Shown piece after piece: positions 37,507 through 47,099 of a stretch of 64,000 nt of DNA. Source of the DNA: Oxytricha trifallax (lineage: Eukaryota; Ciliophora; Spirotrichea; Sporadotrichida; Oxytrichidae); the NCBI GenBank assembly GCA_000711775.1, contig ARYC01000462.1:80135-144134 (forward strand), written 5' to 3'. The translations under genes and the position numbers were made by a program. The notes beneath the pieces are model-generated. The model searched no databases, was not told the DNA's origin, and was given only the letters and a program-made list of their open reading frames with translations. Position 1 is the first letter of the stretch, and each line of letters opens with the position of its first letter.

Positions 37507-38304
37507 TCACATATTAAATTTACCCGTAGAGAGATTTGGCTTCTCTTTCTTTTCTTCCTCTTAAGGCTTGCTTGGGCCTATGTTTCTTCTCTTGATGCCG
37601 GCCCCTGCGTCTATGTTCATATTTTCATCTCGTCTGGCTTTAAGAAATCTTTGAAGAGTCTCTTACTCAATTCATGCTTTACTTGAGACTATCTCTCTCT
37701 GTTTAATTTGCTACGCTCTTTCATAAAGTATATAGCAGTACCAGGTTTTCTATAAAGTTATAAGACTAAGCTTACTTGGGATGAAAGGATACTTTTGAAG
37801 TTCCTACAGCCAGGTATCACTTATTTTAATACCTTGTTTCTCTTTTTTTTCAGGAGAGATGCTGTATCGTTTCTATTGAGGTTCTTAAATAACTTCATTT
37901 AAGTACTCAGGTTTCAGAGTTCCTAGAAGACCAAAGAAGAATTTTCTCTTTGGCAACTTATTATAGAGCTGTAGCTTTGATGGAAGGTAGAGAGCTACGT
38001 CTGGATCACTCATAGCATCGTCATTTAGGTTTGTCACTGATATTTCAGGGTAGTTAGGTATCTCTATCATCCTAATTTCATTAGACTTAAAAGCTTTTTT
38101 CTCTTCACTCAGTAAGGCTTTTAAGAATGAGATTTTAGTTCCCTCCTAAGTTGGCAAGAACAATCCAACTATAATGGATTTATTAATCTTACTTAAGAAC
38201 TTACCTTGCTATACCAAATATCTATAAAGGTCCTCTTTACTTCGAAATTTTCCTATTAAATCTTGAGATTAAATTCTCTTCATTGCATCATTCATAGACA
38301 CCAT
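37507..38304 (-). pseudogene. TBE-type companion gene, copy A
   Basis: Minus strand from ATG 38304 (MNDAMKRIQSQ following) to TGA 37507, stop-to-stop with the transposase, only 6 bp apart. About 265 residues: GKFRSKEDLYRYL, VGLFLPTQEG, the basic patch, IPNYPEIS, then LPKRKFFFGLLGTLKPEYL, the signature shared with the other companion genes. The C-terminus is basic with GAGIKRRNIGPSKP. Two compensating shifts lie near 37690 and 37610. The function is unknown. Conservation of the pair suggests both products are needed for transposition. Confidence 0.7.
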
Positions 38305-38620
38305 CTTGCTTCCTCTTTCTAAAATGCTAATGAAATTTAAAATTATGGATATCCATTCTAAATTATTAAAATCTTAATACTAAATAAGGAGGACCTACTG
38401 GAGGTCAACCTTGAAAAGATATACGGAGAAGCATTGAAAAACTTGATCCAAGTTTCACAGATTGATTTCCATTTTTATCAATCTATCTCCATTAAATTGC
38501 TCCTAATAATGTTTAATTATTTTAGGAGGTCCTCCAAATTAAGTTCAAACTTGATTTGGAGGACCTCCTAGAGAAACAAAACTTCATTAGGAGTATTTTA
38601 ATTTACTAAAATGTATAACA
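38305..38620. repeat. Element tail shared with 63590-64000, with GGAGGTCCTCC hairpin
   Basis: Upstream of the companion gene, the sequence to about 38620 matches the end of this window (63590-64000), so both belong to the same element family. It contains a hairpin in which TAGGAGGTCCTCCAAAT (about 38522) pairs with ATTTGGAGGACCTCCTA (about 38556). In the 63.8-kb copy the two arms are separated by about 80 extra bases. Confidence 0.65.
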
Positions 38621-38731
38621 TTCTCATAAAATATGTCAACTTACAGTCTTTTATGGTTACTTAATTTTCTTACCTATCAGCAAAGAATTTACAAGAGTGT
38701 CTTATACTCTGCAATTATAGTATACATAGGT

Positions 38732-39687
38732 GAATTTTATCATTATTATATTGCTAAAATATAATTGATTTGGGAAATTCAAAAATTAAATAAGGATATT
38801 AAATATAAATATATATAACTGCCACTAATAAGGAGTATTAGTAATTCAAATTTGATTTATATTAATTTAACAGTAATCTATTTAAATTAAAAAATAAATA
38901 TTTAATTGTACAAATATAGCAGATTGTGCAAAAATATAATTGCCCAACAAGGGTCGGTTGTGTGCAGATATATTATATTAATAATTTAAATATATAATTG
39001 CATAAATGGAAATGTCATTATGAATGGTGCTCCTCAGCATCTGTCTCTCTCGCAGTAGTCCTATTCGAAATGATATCGTTTTCTGCTCTATCTTGCTTGT
39101 CCTCGCTCCATATGGTCTTCTCCTCCGTTCTGTCATAAAGATAGTTTGCCAACTGTACTTACTTCATTTAAGGGGAACTTTAGCTTGCCTGATTTGCCTT
39201 CTACCTTTGGTGACACTATTATGTATCTCCTGCCGAAGCAATCCTTTTCTTCTAACGACATCTTGTTCCAGGGTAGATCGATAGTAGTAATAATTGTGCA
39301 GCAGTCTTTGAAAAGTACAATTGTCTCACCGTATTTCACATCTACCGCGAAGCCTTTGCCTACGAGTAGCTTCTTCGTCGCGGGAATGTTGTATCTGTTA
39401 AAGAACCTCTCTTGACATTTTGAAATGCATTTATATTAAAATTATATAATATATCTGCACACAACCGACCCTTGTTGGGCAATTATATTTTTGCACAATC
39501 TGCTATATTTGTACAATTAAATATTTATTTTTTTAATTTAAATAGATTACTGTTAATTAATATATATCAAATTTGAATTACTAATACTCCTAATTAGTGG
39601 CAGTTTTAGATATTTATATTTAATATCCTTATTTAATTTTTGAATTTTCCCAAATCAAATATATTTTAGCAATAATAAAATTTATCA
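38732..39687. mobile_element. Inverted-repeat element (~245-bp arms) with a small ORF
   Basis: The left arm 38732-38980 and right arm 39447-39687 are inverted copies with high identity (GATTTGGGAAATTC outward, ACTGCCACTAAT inside, and CAACAAGGGTCGGTTGTGTG innermost). The 465-bp interior is much more GC-rich and holds one minus-strand ORF. The outer motif GATTTGGGAA and subterminal TGGCAGT also occur in the elements at 13573 and 60839. The right arm ends 11 bp before the start codon of the zinc-finger gene. Confidence 0.8.
39133..39429 (-). CDS. Small unknown ORF inside the inverted-repeat element
   Basis: Minus strand, ending at TGA 39133. The frame is open upstream to beyond 39429; the likely start ATG 39427 is one base out of frame, and the first in-frame ATG is at 39339. 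About 95 residues with alternating strands: NRYNIPATKKLLVGKGFAV, then YGETIVLFKDC and RYIIVSPKVEGKSGKLKF. The composition is that of a small beta-rich folded domain. Codon use is GC-richer than the flanks, unlike chance frames here. No family is recognised. A nearby second frame is also open at the 5' end, so one indel is likely. Confidence 0.45.
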   Translation of the reverse strand, partial: CISKCQERFFNRYNIPATKKLLVGKGFAVDVKYGETIVLFKDCCTIITTIDLPWNKMSLEEKDCFGRRYIIVSPKVEGKSGKLKFPLNEVSTVGKLSL

Positions 39688-39697
39688 GAAAACTAAA

Positions 39698-40440
39698 ATG
39701 AGCGCTAACCTGTTAAGAAGAGCGGCATTACTTGGATCATGTCAATAAAAGTTATCATTCCAGCAACCAAGAAAAGTAGAGACCAGAGACGCTTGTACTC
39801 AGTGGGAGCCTACTTATGACAACTTTGACCAGTCTAGCTTTGAGATTTAAATATAAGTTAAGTAGGAGGTTATCAAAGAAGCTGTGCAAATTGAGGAAGA
39901 GGTTAAACAACCCGCCATAGAGCATTAATAAATACAAGCCAAAGTTGACTATTAATGCAAAGAATGCAATAAAGTTTTCCCTTACAAGTCAACTTATAAG
40001 AGACACTTGAGAGATATACACAACGATATGCCAAGGTTATATCTCAAGCATTAAAAGAAAGATGGGAAGTATGTCTGTGAGTTCTGTGAGAAGCCATATT
40101 CTCATACTAGAGACCTCAAAGTGTAATTAAAGAATAAGCACAATTAAAGTTTTGTTTTTATTCATGAACCTTCAGGGAATATATTCCTCTAAAAGAGAAG
40201 ATAAAGAAATCCAGTGGAGTCTCTTAGAGTTGAAGTCAAGAAGTAAGTTAAAATGAAGAAAGCAGTCAAGAACTTTCCAGTCTCTGAGATCAATAAAATC
40301 ATGGTTAAAATAGAGGCAATGAAGATTCCCATATTAAAAATTATTGACTTAGATTCTTGCCTAGAAAGCTACCTCACTCTCGAAGATAAAATAGAGAAGA
40401 GAGACATTCAAAGTATATAATTACAGTAATATTTTTAATT
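39698..40440 (+). CDS. C2H2 zinc-finger protein
   Basis: ATG 39698 opens a frame without TGA for about 245 codons (TAA/TAG as Gln). Residues ~90-112 form a classical finger CKECNKVFPYKSTYKRHL..IH. A second at ~128-150, YVCEFCEKPYSHTRDLKV, has Gln (TAA) where the first His should be, so its zinc site is probably impaired. The N-terminal part is Gln/Glu-rich; the C-terminus is basic then acidic. The true stop is unclear: the frame runs on beyond 40440. A GTATAT...TTATAG stretch at about 40420-40460 could be a short intron leading to a TGA at 40545, overlapping the antisense methyltransferase end. DNA binding, perhaps to the element ends, is the likely role. It is convergent with the MT-A70 gene. 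Confidence 0.65.
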
Positions 40441-40486
40441 AATTATTTATAGTAAATTACATAGAATATTCAATCTTGTCTATATA

Positions 40487-41480
40487 TCATTAGCATGGAG
40501 AAGCAAGCTGGTTTCCAAAAAATGTAAAGTTAGGTCTAATACTATGAGGTCGTAAAAATTTCCAAGTTTAGTCTATCAGGGGCCATCTACTGAATAAAGT
40601 CATAAATCTGTTCTGGCTTTTCAGAGTGTTTTCCAATATTAGAGAATATAACTTTGTCAGCAACATGATAATTTAGCATGTCAGTCACATATCCTATTCT
40701 TCCTATAAAAAAGTTTCATAATTATGGGCTGTATACATACCAGAGCCCTTATGCAGTTTCATGTTCTTGGTCAGTTTAATCCACTCTCCTTTCTCAACCT
40801 CGTCATAGCCATTTTTTCTTAAAAAACTCTCTGGCAACATCCTTTTTTTGATTCACTATCCAAAAGATAAGTATACCTCTCTATTAAACTAAGTTTATTG
40901 GCATGTCTAGTATTTCCTGGTCAGTCATAGTTGGTTATGGCACCTACTACTTAATCTTCCAAGGCGAGTCCATTAGTACAACTTCACAGAGCTTGCCGAA
41001 TTTCTCAATTGCATCTATCGCTATTTGTTGCCACATTCTTAGATCTTTGACGTCTCCCTCTTATAGTAATGGTTTTCTGAATAATTTGTAGGTAAGTTTT
41101 TTTTACTCTTTGTTGGATTCATATGAGTTGATAGATTTCAAAACTTTTACGAGTACAATAGCTGGGCCCTCAATGAAATCTTGTTTCTTCTCATCCTGAA
41201 TCTTATTTTTTAATATAACCTTAGTTTTATACATATTTTTTGTTGCACCTTATTTCAAGTCTTGAGCAGTGATATGACCTCCCTTTTACTACCCCACAGT
41301 ATTTACATGTCCTCTTTAGTAATTGGTCTCTTGCTTTAGCTGACTTATGTTTTTCCCTATGATAATTAGAAATATGAACTTCCAAGGCTTTGAAGTATCA
41401 TGCTATGAAGGGATAGAGCAGTATTGACAGCTATAGGTTTGAGGATTGAGTTTTATAATTTATTTACTGGTTTTGGCCAT
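40487..41480 (-). pseudogene. Zinc-finger MT-A70 N6-adenine methyltransferase
   Basis: Minus strand, ATG 41480 to TGA 40487. The N-terminus has a C2H2-type finger (YSCQYC ... VHISNYHREKH, one shift inside) and a CKYCG...HC pair. The catalytic domain is MT-A70: VVLMDSPWKIK (the DPPW motif, here DSPW), then PTMTDQEILDMPI, GILIFWIVNQKKDVARE, NGYDEVEKGEWIKL, and after the intron NIGKHSEKPEQIYDFIQQ and RPHSIRPNFTFFGNQL, closing the Rossmann fold. It should transfer methyl from SAM to adenine N6 in DNA or RNA. A 38-nt intron (40703-40740, GTATGT...TATAG on the minus strand) restores the frame exactly at a conserved G-R-x-G site. About three other single-base shifts, two in A or T runs, break the frame. 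In oxytrichids a related MT-A70 enzyme (MTA1) makes DNA 6mA. This copy lies in a transposon-bounded region. Confidence 0.8.
40703..40740 (-). other. Predicted 38-nt intron in the MT-A70 gene
   Basis: On the minus strand the segment begins GTATGTATACAG and ends TTTTTTATAG. Removing it joins HKGSG to RIGYVTDML in one frame and matches the MT-A70 pattern at that place; leaving it in shifts the frame. Size and boundary motifs agree with the 39-40-nt introns predicted in repeats R1-R4. Confidence 0.65.
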
Positions 41481-42552
41481 TTAAGTAAAATTATGATTTA
41501 TTATATTATTACATGATTATCTTTAATTGTGTTATAAAATTGTGCTTTAATTTGAATATTCAAGGTGGGCAAAAACTTAGGCCATTTTTTGTGGCAAAAA
41601 CTTAGGATAGTTTATTACTAGAAACGTTAAAGAGTTAGCTTTATAATTTGAAATACGAGGCTTAGACATTTTTTATATTATCTAAAAATAAATTTATAAT
41701 TATTAATAAAAACACATTTTAGATTGATAAAGTTATGAATTATAAGTAATTATAGAATTAGCTAAACAATGAAATTTAAGCTTAAAAAGCCATGTAATAG
41801 TTTGAAAATTATTTAATTATTAAAATTACTTTTTATAAATTTATATTTATTTGATTATTTTTATATCAATAATAAAACATAATGAATGATACTAATTTTG
41901 TAAAAATCTCCTTGTTTATACTTACAACAAATTTTCATTTATAAGTATTTATTTTTAAAACCCAGAACCCTTTCTTTCTATTTTCATACTCATATTACAT
42001 CATTTTAATATATTTAAATCTATAAATAATTTTTAATATATTTTGAAGAGATATATCAATTATTTTAAATTAATTAAAGTTATTTGTTTAAAGTCAGTTA
42101 TAGAATAATTAAAAAAAGAATTATTAAAAATAAGTAGTTTCTAATCTTTAATAAATCTCGTAAACTTAATTTTACTGGGTATAAATTTGATAAGTCCCAT
42201 AATGTACCAAAATTATGGTAAAGTTCATTAAACTATATAATTGTTAATACATTTGCTTAACTACTTTAGGGTTACTACAACCATTTATTTTTATTTAATA
42301 TTCATATTAAAATTTAATAAAAGTTATAATAACAAAAGTCTTCTAGTTTAAATGATAAGGTTTCATGTTATAATAGTGAAATTTATAATCTGATCAGTAT
42401 ATATTTATAAAAACTATTATCGAATTTATATATATATAATATTAAAGCTCTGCCTCAAGAATCAAAATATGAGATCAGTAATTTAATAAGTTATCCTTTA
42501 ACGTTAATAATTTTATATAAATGGCACATGCGAATGGATAGACAGGCTATCC
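41481..42552. other. AT-rich spacer, nothing recognised
   Basis: About 1.07 kb of very AT-rich sequence between the start of the MT-A70 gene and the next companion gene. No open frame of note and no clear repeat. It must include the MT-A70 promoter. Confidence 0.5.
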
Positions 42553-43300
42553 ATGGTCATGATGTAAGGGAGTTCTAGACTATTCAGGTCAAAGAATGAC
42601 TGGGTCATTTTTCTAAGAATCAATAGTAAGATTAAATTATATTTATATTAAAGAGGGCTATTTTTTCCCAATGATGAGCATGTAACCATGAGGTTCATCA
42701 AAGACTTCTTAGCAGGGAGCAAAATTCTTCTAAAATAAGGGGAGGTGGTTTAGCTAACTGTTCCATACTAAGAGGAGCCCTCTATCAAGAATATAGTTGA
42801 GCAGGTTAAGGAAAACCAAGAAATTATCAGATTCATAAATTATTACCCAGACTATACTGTTTTGCCAGATAGAAAGTATTTCATCGGGGTACTTGGCACC
42901 CTATAAACCAATTACTTGTCCCAAATTATAAAGCATGCTAACAGATCAAGGAACAAAGGAGACAGCTTAGAGGAAGAAAAGGAAAAAATATAGATTAGAG
43001 AAGATTAATATAAAGAGTTGCAAGGAGAGCCGTTTTTCTCTAGTAATATAAAAATTTATATAATTTATTAATATAGAAACGAAAGGCAAAGCACTTTCTA
43101 TGCTCAAGTAGAAGTCTCAACCCCGAGTATAGAAAAAAACGACAATATTATGAGATTTCCATGTCATTCCCTGATTATAAATAAATCGAAGAGAACAAAA
43201 GAGCTGTCTGTAATAAGTCGAGGAACATACCAATGGCACAAGAGTCACCTGACTATAGAAGTCCCCACAATTAATTCACTGAGTGATTGCATTTTATTAT
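42553..43300 (+). CDS. TBE-type companion gene, divergent subfamily
   Basis: ATG 42553, open under the ciliate code for about 250 codons. It aligns block by block with the other companion genes: FRSKNDWVIFL (compare FRSKEDLYRYL), GLFFPNDEHVTMRFIKDFL (compare GLFLPTQEGTKISFLKALL), then YYPDYTVLPDRKYFIGVLGTLQTNYLSQII. The C-terminal end is uncertain because two frames look protein-like after 43130. It lies convergent with the minus-strand transposase at 43430-44340, so the pair forms an inverted element of another subfamily within the 36.3-45.7 kb region. Confidence 0.6.
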
Positions 43301-43429
43301 AAACTATTATTTTTTGTCTGATAATTATTAATATTTTTGGGTTAATAAATTTTCATCTATAAAATATGTCTTTCTTTCACCATCCTCAATATGTCGAGAT
43401 GAACCACTTCTATAGAGTCTCTTATGATT

Positions 43430-44340
43430 TAGAATGTTAGGTTTCATTAATTTTGAAATTTTATACAATCATAGACTACTTATACTTTTTTTAATTTAAG
43501 AAAAAATTTCTTCTATACAATGAAACTCTGAAGAGTATGGGGCTTTGAAAAGGCACTCCCATTTGTATTCTTTAATTTGTTATTATATTATTTTGCTATG
43601 GTGGCTCTTCAAGTTATCCCAAAAGATGAAAACTTCCTCTTGATTGTTAAAAAATGAAGATATTCAATCATTGTCTTCACATCTTGCATGTTAATAGATT
43701 TTAACTTTGTATAATAGCCCTCAAGCCCTGCTTCCATACTCACAACCACTATCGATGCAAAAGTCCGAAGTTTGAGACCCTCCTTCTTTATTATTTAATT
43801 CATTCCCACCCTTGCCCATGAAAGCTGAGTAAACACATAGGGCTTGAAGATGACCGTATCTATATAAATAATTTTATTCCCACCTTCTACCATGTTAATC
43901 AGTTTAGAAAAACTTTCAAATCTCATTTACTTGATTTTCTATTGCTTTCTCTAAGATAGCCTATACTTTTTATTTCACTTTATTCTTTTTGTAAATATAG
44001 TGAAATTGAGAAGGGGTAATTACTAAGTCAGGATATAGTCTATGGAAGAGTCTTGCTCTAGTATGGAGAGAGTACCCCTTCCATTTGCTTAGAGTTTTTT
44101 TATCAACCAAAAATTATTTTGTTTATTGAGAAATTTTCGAAATTTGTAATTTTTAGAGTCCACTCATTATTCAAGACTCTTCCCATTATTGGCAAAAACA
44201 GATCAAACAAACCTTATAGATACTTTCAGCAACTTGGCAATATTACTCAGTGTAAGGATTAGTTTAGAGTTTTTTGTGGAGTTCTCGGTCCCATATCGAA
44301 GCAACTTGACATACTTTGTTATCAACTCATTTTAAGTTTA
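43430..44340 (-). pseudogene. TBE-like transposase, inverted divergent copy
   Basis: Minus strand, several frames. HTH-like SNIAKLLKVSI is followed by the family block SLHTRARLFHRLYPDLVI. The first catalytic region is KIIYIDTVIFKPY (Asp kept), then a W-A-R-V-G strand; the second region is FIFWDNLKSHHS and the third APYSSEFHCIEEIF (Glu kept, about 33 residues after the second Asp). Shifts separate these blocks, and an in-frame TGA lies in the HTH part. It pairs with the convergent companion gene at 42553. It is distinct from copy A at 36453 and probably represents a separate, nested insertion. Confidence 0.65.
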
Positions 44341-44439
44341 TTCAGAGAGGTTTTTCATACATGAGTGCTTGTTGTTATTTATAAAAAATAATCGAGAATT
44401 GATAATTAAAAATGAAATTAAGAATTACAAAATTAAAAC

Positions 44440-44670
44440 CTTTAGATGTTAAAGCTGGTGGAGACTGTGCACTCACAAAAAATGTAAGTTACAAAAAGGA
44501 TATCTAAAATTTTATTTTTACAGAGGTCCAACCTGGTAAGAATTTAGGATGCAGAAGATAGTAACTTCACAGAGCAGCTCAAAGACAGGGGAAGGAAAGA
44601 CTTATGCATGCAGATGGTGATGTCTATGAAGGTGAGTGGAAAGATGAAACAGTATTTTTAAGATTTCAAT
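44440..44670 (+). repeat. Dispersed repeat R3 with a predicted 40-nt intron
   Basis: Third copy of R and the most diverged. The intron is 44484-44523 (GTAAGTTAC...TTTTACAG), flanked by AGCTGGTGGAGACTGTGCAC and AGGTCCAACCTGGTAAG. The downstream exon has lost most of the acidic tail. It lies just upstream of the kinase gene and may have supplied its 5' region. Confidence 0.55.
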
Positions 44671-44790
44671 TTTTGATTATCACATTAAGTATTAGTGTTT
44701 ATCTTAATTATATGCTTACAATCATATATTTTTCACATTATTTATCATAACAATTATTTATAAATTATTATATATCACATATAATATATC

Positions 44791-45534
44791 ATGATTACAT
44801 ATGACTAATGTGCTTACAAGATATATCCTTTCAATTACTTCCTTGCTGATGACAAGTTCCCAATTGAATTTGCTAATGAATATTATGCTCTTTAAAAGGC
44901 AAAGTTAAATGAGTGCAGGCATATCATCTAGCTTGATGCTATTTTACTTGGTAAAGATCATGTAGCCTTCAGGCTTCCTTTACTTGAAATGACTTACAGA
45001 GAATTCTTATCTGACAATAGATGTCAGAGATAAATTGGCTAGATTGTATAGCAGATAGTTGAGGGGATTGAAGAGCTTCACAAGCTAGGTTATGTTCATA
45101 GAGACTTAAAGCCAGAGAATATCATGTTGAACTTTCAGCCTCTTAGAGTTTATATTATAGACTTCAACAGAGCTCAAAGAGTGCAAGCCTCTGCATAAGG
45201 AAATGTATACGGTACTCCTGGATATTTTCCAGAGAGAGAGGATTGGAGAGATGGAGACACTTAATGGGATATCTGGGCTCTAGCAGTAATAATAATAGAG
45301 AGCGACATGCCAAGAAACGATTACTTTAGCTGCAGGGGTGAGAGAGATTCTAAGCAGAGAATCAAACAATATCTCGATAAAAATAAAATAAATGGAGGTC
45401 TCAGAGAACTTGCATACTCAACTATTATCAAGCCAAGCTAAGAGAATTAACAAACAATAGAAACAATCAAACATCAACTTAGAAAGATAAAATTCAGAGA
45501 ACTGCCACATGACTCTAAGCTAATGTTTGTGTGA
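44791..45534 (+). CDS. Protein kinase-like gene of the transposon (247 aa), open
   Basis: ATG 44791 to TGA 45532-45534, 248 codons without a break. The C-lobe of a eukaryotic-type protein kinase is clear: YVHRDLKPENIM (catalytic loop), YIIDFNRAQ (DFG position reads DFN), GTPGYFPERED (P+1/APE region) and DIWALAVIIIE (helix F). The N-lobe is short: no glycine-rich loop and no certain Lys before the helix containing FANEYYALQK, so it is either 5'-truncated or a pseudokinase. TBE elements are known to carry a gene with zinc-finger and kinase parts. Here the zinc finger lies 5 kb away in a separate gene. It is followed 26 bp later by the right terminal repeat. Confidence 0.8.
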
Positions 45535-45559
45535 AATATTTATAAAGCTCGCTTGTTAT

Positions 45560-45695
45560 ACTCACTTAAAATACTAATATTTAAACATTAAACCCTTACA
45601 TAAACCCTATTGAAACCCTAATAAAGTATGCACTAATAGTCTACTTTTATCAATCAAAAACTCAATCAAACTAATGAAAGAGTTTTGGAGTTTTG
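45560..45695. repeat. TBE-like terminal inverted repeat, right copy
   Basis: Inverse of the termini at 36328 and 61632: TACTCACTTAAAATACTAAT, CATTAAACCCTTACATAAACC, then CAAACTAATGAAAGAGTTTTGG at the outer end. It closes a 9.4-kb region opened by the left copy at 36328. Detailed differences place it closer to the 61.6-kb copy than to the 36.3-kb one. Confidence 0.8.
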
Positions 45696-46180
45696 ATCCT
45701 AATAGTTAGACTTTAATTAAAAAGTTTTATCAGATTTTTAAATGATTATGCAAAAACGACTATATATATTTAAATGGAATCTTAGCAATTTCATTTTTGT
45801 TATAATTAAAAATAAAAATGATTATTAAAGCTTTGTTTTACCTTTGTAGATGTCGAGCTTTATAATTTTTAATTCATTGATTAAAATAAATAAATTGAAA
45901 GAAATTAATTTCTCATATTTAAAAAATTAGAATAAGGAAATAATTTCCATACTTTTTTAATTACTTTCACTTACATAAATAGATTAGTTCAAAATCTTTG
46001 CATGCTATTCAATTAAATTATTAATAAATATTTAAAAATTGGTAAAATGATATAAATTCAAATATGATAAAATTTCTTATTAATTTTAACTGCCATGTGT
46101 TTATTATTTATAATGTTACTTAAATCAATACAATTTTATTTGAGATTATATAAGAAAACGCTCCTCTCTAAATATTAACA
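45696..46180. other. AT-rich spacer, nothing recognised
   Basis: About 480 bp of AT-rich sequence outside the right terminal repeat. No open frame and no repeat recognised. Confidence 0.5.
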
Positions 46181-46210
46181 GTTTTTCATCAAATTTCAAG
46201 ATCGTAATTG

Positions 46211-46985
46211 TCATTGTTTCGATGACTATTTTGAAATGCTACTTCTAGTCTCTCCTTATTGCTTAGTTTTTTCCTTTAGTTTTAATTTCAAGATAGTGTT
46301 TGAGATCAGACCTATTCTTATATCGATAGATTTAATATCTAATTTTACTGTAGCCATTGACTTTCTTATCTTTTAAAAAGAAGTGTTATTACTGAATGAT
46401 TTGCCTGAATCATCAATCTTTCTTTCTACATTTTATAGTCTCTCATGGATCTCACTAAGTTAATTCTCCATATCACCAGAATTCTTGCTAACAGTGGCTA
46501 AGGGAGTTTGAACGTCTTTAAGGTTTTCAGAGTGCGCTATGTGATGACCAGTAATTTCTTGGAAGCTATTTTATAAAATACCATCATTTTTGCCAATTCT
46601 TTCTAGTGCTTTGCTTACTTCATCAGAGAGTTTCTCAAGCTTAGATCTTACATCTGGAAGGGCTTATTAACTCAGCTAGCATATTTCTTGGTTTTATACT
46701 AGTGACTTCTCCATTCCTTGTTGTCGTTAGGGAGGTTTCTGATTTTAAGTTTATAAGCCACTCTTTCTACTTCCATCATCAACTCTTCTATACTAATTGA
46801 AGATTATATAATCTGATTCTATAGGATTTACCCTTGGTGGCCTGATCCTTGATCGAAATCAGCAAAATTTTCTATATCATCATCATCGTTTTAGTTTTAA
46901 AACCATACCTACAATATCAGCACCTTCAATCTATATAATTGTCAATATCTTCCCCTTCATCATTCATGCTACTTGCTTCATCCAT
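46211..46985 (-). pseudogene. Coiled-coil protein gene, unknown
   Basis: Minus strand from ATG 46985 (acidic start MDEASSMNDEGED) to TGA 46211. After an early TGA and shifts in the first third, about 140 codons are continuous: RSKLEKLSDEVSKALERIG, then NLKDVQTPLATVSKNSG, NQLSEIHERLQNVERKID and VKLDIKSIDIRIG. The heptad pattern indicates a long coiled coil. It diverges from the transposase at 47100, with a CCCCAAAACCCC motif between them. The role is unknown; multimerisation of a transposon protein is a guess. Confidence 0.45.
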
Positions 46986-47010
46986 AATAAAAACCCCAAA
47001 ACCCCTTAGT
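46986..47010. promoter_or_regulatory. Telomere-like CCCCAAAACCCC motif
   Basis: AACCCCAAAACCCC lies directly upstream of the coiled-coil start codon and about 100 bp before the divergent transposase. Oxytrichid telomeres are C4A4 repeats, and TBE termini begin with such a run. Here it is internal to a divergent gene pair, so it may be an old element end joined to the neighbour, or a promoter element. Confidence 0.4.
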
Positions 47011-47099
47011 GAGGTTTATAAGTGCTTTGATTTGTAGGGTATAGTTGGGGTTAGAAGAGAAATTAGGCCAATTTGCAAAATGAGAAATAGAAATTAGCG

